A program made the position numbers and the translations under genes. Below the pieces are notes generated by a model. The model was not told the DNA's origin. It saw only the letters and a list, made by a program, of their open reading frames with translations, and did no database searches. This document shows, one piece after another, positions 16,716 to 24,027 of a stretch of 64,000 nucleotides of DNA (positions within the stretch are counted from its first letter, which is position 1; every line of letters starts with the position of its first letter). Origin of the DNA: Kineosporia mesophila (lineage in GTDB: Bacteria > Actinomycetota > Actinomycetes > Actinomycetales > Kineosporiaceae); the NCBI RefSeq assembly GCF_021129235.1, contig NZ_JAJOMA010000001.1:248001-312000 (forward strand). Reading direction: 5' to 3'.

Positions 16716-17117
16716 ATGACGACAGTGATCACCTTCGGCACCTTCGATGTCCTGCACATCGGTCACCTGCGCATTCTCGAGCGGGCGAAGGCGCACGGCG
16801 ACCGGCTCGTCGTCGGGGTGTCGTCGGACGCACTGAACATGAGCAAGAAGGGCCGCAACCCGATCTTCAGCGAGAACGAGCGCACCGCCCTGATCCAGGC
16901 GCTCGAGGTCGTGGACGAGGTCTTCATCGAGGAGTCGCTGGAGCTGAAGGCCGACTACGTGAAGAAGTTCGGCGCCGACATCCTGGTGATGGGTGACGAC
17001 TGGACCGGTCGCTTCGACTGGATCAAGGAACACTGCGAGGTCGTCTACCTGCCGCGCACGCCCTCCATCTCCACCACCGCGGTCATCGAGAAGATCTCCA
17101 AGCTGCCCTCCGCCTGA
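16716..17117 (+). CDS. tagD: Glycerol-3-phosphate cytidylyltransferase-like protein
   Basis: A 133-residue protein, the usual size for TagD. GTFDVLHIGHL carries the nucleotidyltransferase HxGH signature, and RTPSISTT matches the RTxGISTT signature. It would make CDP-glycerol (or a related CDP-alcohol) from CTP and glycerol-3-phosphate for teichoic-acid-type polymers. No polymerase or exporter lies nearby, so the end product is unclear. ATG 16716 has ACGGAG upstream. It is followed by a textbook terminator. Confidence 0.85.
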   Translation: MTTVITFGTFDVLHIGHLRILERAKAHGDRLVVGVSSDALNMSKKGRNPIFSENERTALIQALEVVDEVFIEESLELKADYVKKFGADILVMGDDWTGRFDWIKEHCEVVYLPRTPSISTTAVIEKISKLPSA

Positions 17118-17147
17118 ACGACCTGAGCGGAACCGGCGCAGCCTGAG

Positions 17148-17190
17148 TCGGGCACGGAGTGTGGGCCAGCCACTCCGTGCCCGATTTTTT
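17148..17190 (+). terminator. Rho-independent terminator
   Basis: A perfect 14-bp stem, TCGGGCACGGAGTG / CACTCCGTGCCCGA, with a 9-nt loop, followed by six T residues. It lies 30 bp after the tagD stop codon. Confidence 0.9.
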
Positions 17191-17258
17191 GCCCGCGACT
17201 CTTCTCCCGCGAACCGGACCCTCAGGACCGGGCGAGAACGACGTCCACCATGGTTGAT

Positions 17259-19313
17259 CTAGGTATTCGGAAGACGGCGGCCCACCAGGTGCCGCCAGAC
17301 CCAGCTCTCGGGCATGCGCGTGCCGGTCACCACGTACTGCGCGGTGCCCTCGCTGAGCAGGATGGTCTGGAGCTCCCGCTGGGCCACCCGGGTGCCGGCG
17401 ACCAGGAGCTCGTCGTCGAGGTGCAGTTCGGTGTCGTCGGACGGGGCGATCGTGGCCTCCCCGTCACGCAGCAGCATCAGGGGCACCACCGGCAGGCGCT
17501 CGTCGCGGTCGTCGGGATCGCGGAACAGATCACCGATGGTGAGGGCCACCCGCCCGGTCTGCCCGGCGTGGCGGCGCTGCCGCTGCCGTGGTGACACCGA
17601 CTCCGGGTCGAGGTAACCGGCCAGAGCCGGGGCCTGCCAGGCCGTCAGCTCGACGTTCCAGACGTCTTTCAGGTACTGGCCGCAGCGGTCCTTGATGCGG
17701 TGGACGAGGGCGATGGCCTCGTCCTCACCGCGCTGGGGCATCTCCTCGAGGAAGCGCCACAGCAGCGGCGTGGAGAGCCGGGCGTAGGCCTCGCGGGCCA
17801 CGATGTCGGCGGGCACGAGCAGCATGTCCAGGTGCATCGCGGCGAACAGCGAGCGGTTGGTGGGCAGGTTCTGGCGTCCGGCGACGTAGAGGTCGGGGTT
17901 GCGGCGGCGGGCGGCGGCGATCAGCGACAGGTTGGTGGTGTCGTTGTCGGTGCCGGCCACGAAGCCCACGGCCTGCTCGATGCGGGCCTCGTCGAGCACC
18001 TCCGGCTCGGACCCCTCACCGTGGATCACCTGGGGCAGTTGCCTGACCGGCAGGTCGAGCTCGGCGGCGAGGAATTCGTCCGAGGGCGGGTCGGGCTCGA
18101 TCACCACCACGTCGAGACCCTCGGCGAGCAGGTCGCCCACCACCTCCTGGCCGAACCGGCCGTACCCGCAGACCACCCACAGCCCCTTGGCCGGGGGCGA
18201 TCCGGGCGGCGGCTGCTCCGAGCCCGGACCGGCCTCCAGCCAGGAGTAGAGGCGGAACGAGGCGGGGGAGCGCAGGGCCATGCGCAGGTGGTCGCCGAAC
18301 CGGTCGAACGGGTTGATCACGGTCGGCGTGCCCCAGGCCAGCATCAGGTCTTCCACCGGCGCCGAGATGGTGCGGGCGATCACCGGCAGGTCGGGGCGCA
18401 GCAGGGCGGCGGACATGGTGATGGCCAGGTTCACGTCGTCGTCGTCCGTCATCGCCAGCACGGCCTGGCAGTGCGGGTTCTTCAGCCCGGCCAGCTTGAG
18501 GTTGAACGGGTTGGACGCGTCGGCGGTCAGGCCCGGCGGGTCGGCGAAGTACTGGTCCACCTCGAGCGACTCGATCTGCGAGGGCTCGATGTCGACGGCC
18601 ACGAAGTTGCGGCCCAGGTGGTCCCAGGCCCGGCCGAGGCGCTGCCCGGTGTGCCCGTAACCGGCGATCAGCAGGAACGGGTCGCGCATGCGCTGCACGC
18701 GGCGGGTGAAGCGGCGCATGTCCAGGGCGTTGCGGAAGCCGCGGTCCTGGAGCAGCGACAGCAACGTACCGAGCGCGTACGCCCAGCCGATGACGGTCAG
18801 GTAGATGCTGACCGTCATCCACATCCGCTGTGCGGGGGTGAACGGGAACGGGATCTCGCCGAAGCCGATGGTGCTGGCGGTGTAGCTCATCACGTAGAAG
18901 GCGTTGAACAGGCCCATCCGGTGCGGTTCGCCCTCGGGCGTCTCGCCGGGGGCCAGCGCCAGACCGAACGTGGTGATCGCGAAGATGATGATGAGCACGA
19001 TCAGCGGCGTGCGCATGCGCCGCATGATCAGGAAGATCGGGGCCGAGCCGGTATCCGCCCCGCGGGAGCTGAGGGGGCCGCCCTCCGGGCCGGGCACGTC
19101 ACCGGCCTGCCGGAACCGGGAGACCGCGGCCCAGCGGTGTTCACCGGTGATGAGCGCGTTCGTGGCGGCCGGGTCCTGCCCGGTGAGCTGGGGGTCGAGC
19201 GGCTCCCCGGGCTTGCGGATGCGGGTGGCGGGGCGGCTCTTGCCGGGCCGCCGCCCCGGATGCCGTTCGTGCCACAGCGCCTGGTCGGAGCGGGGTCTCT
19301 CGGGCGGGTGCAT
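17259..19313 (-). CDS. Potassium channel protein with two RCK (TrkA) domains
   Basis: A 684-residue protein. After a ~100-residue polar N-terminus come a membrane helix (about 103-122), a pore loop with the selectivity filter TIGFGE (148-153) and a second helix (about 165-189). Two RCK/TrkA-N domains follow: the first begins FLLIAGYGHTGQ (about 214) and the second GLWVVCGYGRFGQE (about 365). A C-terminal RCK-C-like part ends the protein. It should be a ligand-gated K+ channel in the cytoplasmic membrane. ATG 19313 overlaps the upstream stop codon (TGATG), so it is translationally coupled to the small membrane protein before it. Confidence 0.88.
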   Translation of the reverse strand: MHPPERPRSDQALWHERHPGRRPGKSRPATRIRKPGEPLDPQLTGQDPAATNALITGEHRWAAVSRFRQAGDVPGPEGGPLSSRGADTGSAPIFLIMRRMRTPLIVLIIIFAITTFGLALAPGETPEGEPHRMGLFNAFYVMSYTASTIGFGEIPFPFTPAQRMWMTVSIYLTVIGWAYALGTLLSLLQDRGFRNALDMRRFTRRVQRMRDPFLLIAGYGHTGQRLGRAWDHLGRNFVAVDIEPSQIESLEVDQYFADPPGLTADASNPFNLKLAGLKNPHCQAVLAMTDDDDVNLAITMSAALLRPDLPVIARTISAPVEDLMLAWGTPTVINPFDRFGDHLRMALRSPASFRLYSWLEAGPGSEQPPPGSPPAKGLWVVCGYGRFGQEVVGDLLAEGLDVVVIEPDPPSDEFLAAELDLPVRQLPQVIHGEGSEPEVLDEARIEQAVGFVAGTDNDTTNLSLIAAARRRNPDLYVAGRQNLPTNRSLFAAMHLDMLLVPADIVAREAYARLSTPLLWRFLEEMPQRGEDEAIALVHRIKDRCGQYLKDVWNVELTAWQAPALAGYLDPESVSPRQRQRRHAGQTGRVALTIGDLFRDPDDRDERLPVVPLMLLRDGEATIAPSDDTELHLDDELLVAGTRVAQRELQTILLSEGTAQYVVTGTRMPESWVWRHLVGRRLPNT

Positions 19314-19699
19314 CAGCGGCGGTGGAAGGACACGGTCTCGATCACCAGGAGCACCACCGAGACCAGGTTGGCCAGCAGGGCTCCGCCGGACAGCGACACG
19401 ATGCTCGACATCGCGTGCGCGTCCAGGCCGGAGCTGGACACGTAGTCGGCGTAGACCCAGACGATCGTGGCCGCGATCAGCTGCAGGTCGGCGACCAGGC
19501 TGGTGGCCAGGTGCACGGCACCGATCTGGGTGCGGTCGCCGAACTTGAGCACGGTGGTGATCAGGCTGACCACCACGGCCGCGTAGAGCTCGTACTCGCT
19601 GTGCAGGTTGGCGTCGGCGATGTCACCGATGAAGAAACCCAGGTTCATCGTGGCTGCCAGTAGTACGAAGAAGCCGAAGATCACTTTCTCGAGGTTCAT
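19313..19699 (-). CDS. Small four-helix membrane protein
   Basis: A 128-residue protein with four predicted membrane segments: VIFGFFVLLAATMNLGFFIG, LYAAVVVSLITTVL, VADLQLIAATIVWVYA and LLANLVSVVLLVIETV. Its size and layout resemble small integral membrane proteins of unknown role in actinobacteria (DUF6394-like, from memory). It is locked between two genes: its ATG overlaps the MFS stop (ATGA) and its stop overlaps the K+ channel start (TGATG). GGAGGGG stands before its ATG. The constant coupling suggests it works with the K+ channel, perhaps as an accessory subunit. Confidence 0.7.
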   Translation of the reverse strand: MNLEKVIFGFFVLLAATMNLGFFIGDIADANLHSEYELYAAVVVSLITTVLKFGDRTQIGAVHLATSLVADLQLIAATIVWVYADYVSSSGLDAHAMSSIVSLSGGALLANLVSVVLLVIETVSFHRR

Positions 19700-20970
19700 C
19701 GACCCCTCCGGTCGGTGGTGCGGGTGCCGGACTTCCAGGGGGTCCGGCGCCCCGACAGTGTGTCCGATGTGCGGCTTCCGATGGCCGCCGACCCACCGGC
19801 GGCCATCAGCACGATCATTCCCGCGATGACGAGAATCGGCACGTTCCAGGTGCCGGTCGCCGAGTGCACGGCCCCGACCATCATCGGCCCGAGCGCGCCC
19901 AGGACATAACCGATGCCCTGGACCGCGGCCGACATCCGGCGCGCGTCGTCGGTGCTGACGGCCCGGGCCACCACCACGCTGAAGATCACTGTGAAGCCGC
20001 CGCCCTGGGCGAAACCGCCCAGGCACGACCACAGCACCCACAGCGAGGGGGCGAAGGCCAGGCCCAGCGGCAGACTGATCCAGCAGGCGCAGACCAGCAG
20101 CAGAGCGGCCCGGCCGGACACCCCCCGGTTGATCAGGAAGGGCACCCCGAACGCCGCGACCAGGGCCAGGGCCTGGAAGAACGCGGAGCTGCCACCGGCC
20201 TGGGCCGCGGTGAGCCCCTGTTCGTCGGAGAGCAGGGTGGGTAGCCAGGCGGTGATGCCGTAGTAGCTGAACGACTGCCCGGCGAACGCCAGCACCATGC
20301 CCACGACCAGCTTGCGGCGCCACAGCGGGGTGGTGTCGGTCTCCTGCGCAGGAGGGTTGCGGACCAGGCGTTCCTGGGTGTGGGGGACGGCGAAGGCCCA
20401 GGCCACCGCCGCGATCAGCACGATCAGCACCCAGACGGCGAGGGCGCCGCGCCAGGTCAGCCGGTCGGTGAGGGGTGCTCCGAGGGAGGTGGCGGACAGC
20501 GCGCCGATGTTGATCGCGGCCGTGTAGTAGCCGGTGACCTGGGTGGTGCGGCCGGGGAAGTCCCGCCCGATGATCGCCGGGATGACGATGTTGCCGATCG
20601 TGATGCCGAACCCGAGCACCAGCGTCCCGGTCAGGGCCGCGGTCAGGCCGCCCGCCGAGCGCAGCAGGATGCCGGCGGCCATGATCGCCAGGGCGATGTA
20701 CACGGACGCGTTGATGCCTGATCGCCGGGTGAGCACCAGTACCAGCGGGGTGGCCAGGCCGAAACAGATCACCGGGATGCTGGTGAGCAGACCCGCCGTG
20801 CCGCTGCCGATGTCCAGGTCGCGCTGGATCTCGCCGATCGCCGGGGCCACCGCCACGAACGGGCCGCGCATCGTGACGGCGACGACGAACAGGCCGGTCA
20901 GCACCGCGAGGGGCATCGCCGCGCGCTGTACGGGGGTACGGATCGCCGGGGTCGGCTCGGTCGTGGTCAC
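19696..20970 (-). CDS. MFS transporter, CynX/NimT type
   Basis: A 424-residue, 12-helix major facilitator. The N-terminal VAVTMRGPFVAVAPAIGEIQ and later features (TIGNIVIPAIIGRDFP, QSFSYYGITAWLPTLL) match the CynX/NimT group, which moves cyanate-like or nitroimidazole compounds; the substrate here is unknown. It is first in a three-gene overlapping operon with a small membrane protein and a K+ channel. The GTG start lies 8 nt after TAGACT with no ribosome binding site, so translation may be leaderless. A near-perfect AT-rich inverted repeat lies at 20988-21008. Confidence 0.85.
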   Translation of the reverse strand: MTTTEPTPAIRTPVQRAAMPLAVLTGLFVVAVTMRGPFVAVAPAIGEIQRDLDIGSGTAGLLTSIPVICFGLATPLVLVLTRRSGINASVYIALAIMAAGILLRSAGGLTAALTGTLVLGFGITIGNIVIPAIIGRDFPGRTTQVTGYYTAAINIGALSATSLGAPLTDRLTWRGALAVWVLIVLIAAVAWAFAVPHTQERLVRNPPAQETDTTPLWRRKLVVGMVLAFAGQSFSYYGITAWLPTLLSDEQGLTAAQAGGSSAFFQALALVAAFGVPFLINRGVSGRAALLLVCACWISLPLGLAFAPSLWVLWSCLGGFAQGGGFTVIFSVVVARAVSTDDARRMSAAVQGIGYVLGALGPMMVGAVHSATGTWNVPILVIAGMIVLMAAGGSAAIGSRTSDTLSGRRTPWKSGTRTTDRRGR

Positions 20971-20978
20971 GTGTCACG

Positions 20979-21008
20979 AGTCTAAATCAAATTCATAGGA
21001 CGAATTGG
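20979..21008 (-). promoter_or_regulatory. Promoter and candidate operator for the MFS operon
   Basis: TAGACT (20984-20979, minus strand) is a TAnnnT -10 box 8 nt before the GTG at 20970. Immediately upstream, CAAATTC (20988-20994) and GAATTGG (21002-21008) form an inverted repeat with one mismatch and a 7-nt spacer. It is an AT-rich island in GC-rich DNA, positioned to overlap the -35 region. The cognate regulator is not in the window. Confidence 0.4.
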
Positions 21009-21067
21009 CCGGCTGGTCGTCCTCGGGACACCGCGCCGTAGTCTTCGGTCATGCCCGTGAGCCCCCG

Positions 21068-21922
21068 ATGACCTACCTGCATCCCAGCTGGGAGTTGTCC
21101 GCGACCGGCGCCGTGCTCCTGGCCCTGCTCTGGGGCGCGCTGTCGCTGGCCCCGCGGGCCGGTCTGGTCGAGCTGGTGCGGTCGTTCGCCCGTGAGTTCG
21201 CCGTGGTGATGACGCTGCTCGGGGTCTGGCAGTACGTCGGCCGGTTCGTGCGCACCCACGTCGAGGGCGCCTACTCGCACGCGGCCTGGGTGCAGGACAC
21301 CCAGGCCTGGCTGCACCTGCCCGACGAGCTGAAGCTCCAGCACCTCGTCCTGCCGCACGAGTGGCTGGTGCGCTCGATGAATTCCTACTACGCCTTCGCC
21401 CACCTCAACGGCATGGCGCTGTTCCTGATCTGGGTCTGGTGGCGGCGCCGCCCCGCGTTCCGTTCCGTGCGCAACACGGTCGTCGGAACCACGCTGATCT
21501 GCCTACTCGTGCAGAGCATCCCGGTCGCCCCACCGCGCCTGCTGCCGAACTCCGGCTACGTCGACACCGCCCTGCTCTACGGCCAGTCGGTCTACGGCGA
21601 GTACGCCACCGGGGTCGCGTCGCAGCTCACGGCCATGCCCTCGGTACACGTGGCCTGGGCGGCGATCGTCGGCTGGTACGTCACCAGGCTCGGGCGCGGC
21701 CCGCTGCGCGTGATCGGCGCCGTGCACCTGGTGTTCACGGTGCTCGTGGTCGCGGCGACCGCGAACCACTGGTGGCTCGACGGCATCGTGGCGGCGGCGA
21801 TCATGCTGGTCGTCATCGGTGGTCAGTGGCTGGTTGCGCGGTGGTGGGCCTCGCGGTCAATGGTGGACGTCGGTGAGCCCCTCCGCGGGCCGGCGGCGGT
21901 CCCCGAGACCTCAGCCCCCTGA
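21068..21922 (+). CDS. PAP2 superfamily membrane phosphatase/transferase
   Basis: A 284-residue protein with five or six membrane helices. AMPSVHVAWAA and NHWWLDGIVA match the second and third PAP2 active-site motifs (SxxH and the H..D pair). The layout resembles the inositol-phosphorylceramide synthase-like PAP2_3 group in actinobacteria. It probably hydrolyses or transfers a phospho-head group at the outer membrane face. ATG 21068 is chosen from the start of the first helix; no strong ribosome binding site is visible. It is convergent with a LysR gene, with palindrome copy B between them. Confidence 0.8.
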   Translation: MTYLHPSWELSATGAVLLALLWGALSLAPRAGLVELVRSFAREFAVVMTLLGVWQYVGRFVRTHVEGAYSHAAWVQDTQAWLHLPDELKLQHLVLPHEWLVRSMNSYYAFAHLNGMALFLIWVWWRRRPAFRSVRNTVVGTTLICLLVQSIPVAPPRLLPNSGYVDTALLYGQSVYGEYATGVASQLTAMPSVHVAWAAIVGWYVTRLGRGPLRVIGAVHLVFTVLVVAATANHWWLDGIVAAAIMLVVIGGQWLVARWWASRSMVDVGEPLRGPAAVPETSAP

Positions 21923-21946
21923 GCTGAGCTCCCCCACCCTTCTGTT

Positions 21947-22029
21947 CGTGATCATGCAAAACCTCCCCGGACTTCTAGAACTCTCCGGCCTGGAGTTCTA
22001 GAACGCCGGGGAGATTCTGCATGATCACG
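21947..22029. repeat. Dispersed palindrome, copy B (complete)
   Basis: An 83-nt nested palindrome. The outer arms CGTGATCATGCA... (21947-21970) and ...TGCATGATCACG (22006-22029) pair over 24 nt with few mismatches. The inner arms TTCTAGAACTC (21973-21983) and GAGTTCTAGAA (21993-22003) are perfect. It sits between convergent PAP2 and LysR genes, and the LysR stop codon lies within the right end. A 23-nt piece of it recurs exactly at 49937-49959 inside cobK. Confidence 0.85.
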
Positions 22030-22882
22030 GGAGGTTGTAGAGGTTCTTGGCCAGGGCGGTCAGGGCCCTCGTCAGTGGGGGAGCCTCGTCCTTCCGCCAG
22101 GCCAGCCACACCGGTAGCCGGGGGGCGTCGCGCACCGGGCGGTAGACGACCCCGGGCCTGGGGTACTGGGCGACCGTGGCCTCGGTGGTCATGCCGATCG
22201 CCTGGCCCGCGGCGATCATCGTGAGCCAGTCGTCCACCGAGTTGGAGTCGACGAACCGGGCCGGCCCGGTGCCGTCCGGCCAGAGGTCGGGGGTGGTGGT
22301 GCCGGTGCGGTGGTCGATCGAGACGGTACGACCGGCGAAGTCGGCCAGGCGCACGAAACGGCGCCGGGCCCAGGGGTCGTCGGCCGGGACCGCGACGTGG
22401 CGAGCCTCGGTGGCGATCTGCTCGGTGGAGAACCGGGCGTCGTGCAGCGGGCGGCGCACCACGGCGAGGTCGGCCGCGCCCTCGCTGAGCCCGGCCGTCG
22501 GGGTGTTGAACTGGATCAGCAGCAGACGGGTGGCGGGATGGTCGCGGGCCCAGGCGCGCTGCAGGGCGGTCGTGTGCCGGCCCAGGGCCGACCAGGAGTA
22601 GCCCAGGCGCAGTTCCGGGCGGGTCTCGTCGACGGCCCGGCGCAGCTCCGCCACCTCGGCCAGGATCCTTCGCGCGCGGGTGATCACCGCGGCCCCGGCG
22701 GGGGAGACGTCGACCCGGCGGGTGGTGCGCCGCAGCAGCGTGACGCCGAGCTCGGCCTCCAGGGCGGCGACGGACCGGGACACGGCGGCCTGCGACACCC
22801 CCAGCTCGATCGCGGCGTCGGTGAACGTGCCGCAGTCGGCCACGGCGACCAGGTGGCGCAGCTGACGCAGCTCCAGACTCAT
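22025..22882 (-). CDS. LysR family transcriptional regulator
   Basis: A 285-residue LysR protein. The N-terminal helix-turn-helix is at about 4-62 (LRQLRHLVAVADCGTFTDAA, then VSQAAVSRSVAALEAELG), followed by a periplasmic-binding-like effector domain (about 90-280). ATG 22882 begins directly at the HTH. It is divergent from the EamA transporter gene with 70 bp between them, so it probably regulates that exporter. The last residues (YNLP) and the TGA stop run into palindrome copy B, whose CCGTGATCA supplies the stop. Confidence 0.88.
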   Translation of the reverse strand: MSLELRQLRHLVAVADCGTFTDAAIELGVSQAAVSRSVAALEAELGVTLLRRTTRRVDVSPAGAAVITRARRILAEVAELRRAVDETRPELRLGYSWSALGRHTTALQRAWARDHPATRLLLIQFNTPTAGLSEGAADLAVVRRPLHDARFSTEQIATEARHVAVPADDPWARRRFVRLADFAGRTVSIDHRTGTTTPDLWPDGTGPARFVDSNSVDDWLTMIAAGQAIGMTTEATVAQYPRPGVVYRPVRDAPRLPVWLAWRKDEAPPLTRALTALAKNLYNLP

Positions 22883-22952
22883 GAGCAGATCGTATGAATC
22901 CCGCGGGCCCCGCATTTCCCGGATCACCGGCCGGCGCCGCACATTGACCCGT

Positions 22953-23876
22953 ATGACGACGCTCGAGGCAGTTCCGCAGGTCCGCCCGACCGGGTTCGGC
23001 GCCTCGATCGCCACCATGCTCTTCAGCGGTACGAGCACCCAGGTCGGCGCGGCGGTGGGCGCCCACGCCTTCAGCGCGATCGGGCCGGTCGGGGTGGTCG
23101 CCGTGCGCCAGCTGGTGGCGGCCTGCGTGCTGCTGCCCGTGGCCCGGCCGCCGATGCACCGCTTCACCTGGCGGCAGTGGTGGCCCACGCTGCTGCTCGG
23201 CCTGGTGTTCGCCGTGATGAACCTCGGGCTCTACACGGCCGTCGACCGGCTCGGGCTGGCCCTGGCCGTCACCCTGGAGTTCCTCGGGCCGCTGGGCGTG
23301 GCGCTGGTGCGCTCGCGCACCCGGCTGGACGCGGTCTGCGCGGTGTTCGCCGGGGCCGGGGTGGTGGTGCTGATGGCCCCGGGGCCGAGCACCGACTGGC
23401 CCGGGATCGCGGCGGGGCTGGTCGGGGCGGCCTGCTGGGCGGCCTACATCCTGCTCAACGCCGAGGTGGGTGCCCGGATCCCCGGACTCCAGGCGCCGGC
23501 CGCCGCGTCCACCATCTCGGTCGTGCTCTGCCTGCCGGTGCTGATCACGCTGGGCGTGCAGGGGAGGTTCACCGCCACGGCCCTCGCGGCCGCGATCGGG
23601 GCGGGCATCTGCTCGTCGGTGGTGCCCTACGCCTGCGACGTGATGATGCTCCGGCGCGTGCCGGCGCAGTTCTTCGGGGTCTTCATGAGCGTCAATCCGG
23701 TGCTGGCCTCCCTCGTGGGCATCGTGCTGCTCGGGGAGGTGCTCGAGGCCCGCGAATGGCTCGGCGTGGTCATGGTGATCGCGGCCAACGTGGTCACGAC
23801 GAGCCGGACGGCGGCCCGCGCCCGAACGTGGTCGGCCCACCCGTCCGGCCCAGCCGGGCCCACCGGCCGCCGGTGA
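22953..23876 (+). CDS. EamA/RhtA-type exporter
   Basis: A 307-residue membrane protein with ten predicted helices arranged as two EamA repeats. GTSTQVGAAVGAHAFSAIGP, AVDRLGLALAVTLEFLGPLG and QFFGVFMSVNPVLASLVG fit the RhtA/YdcZ-like drug and metabolite exporter group, which exports amino acids such as threonine or homoserine. ATG 22953 (MTTLEAVP) is chosen; the ORF is open further upstream but that part overlaps the divergent lysR start. No clear ribosome binding site is visible. Confidence 0.85.
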   Translation: MTTLEAVPQVRPTGFGASIATMLFSGTSTQVGAAVGAHAFSAIGPVGVVAVRQLVAACVLLPVARPPMHRFTWRQWWPTLLLGLVFAVMNLGLYTAVDRLGLALAVTLEFLGPLGVALVRSRTRLDAVCAVFAGAGVVVLMAPGPSTDWPGIAAGLVGAACWAAYILLNAEVGARIPGLQAPAAASTISVVLCLPVLITLGVQGRFTATALAAAIGAGICSSVVPYACDVMMLRRVPAQFFGVFMSVNPVLASLVGIVLLGEVLEAREWLGVVMVIAANVVTTSRTAARARTWSAHPSGPAGPTGRR

Positions 23877-24027
23877 CGCCGAACCGGGCGGTCCACCGGG
23901 CGGGCCCGGATCCCTCAGGACCGCACCGGTTCCGGCCGATGAAACCCTCTGGCAGCTCCCTGCGCGCCTTCTTGCGCACCGGTGAGGCCGGTGGCGGTGT
24001 GCGGCGAGTGAGCGAAAGGCATCTCAG

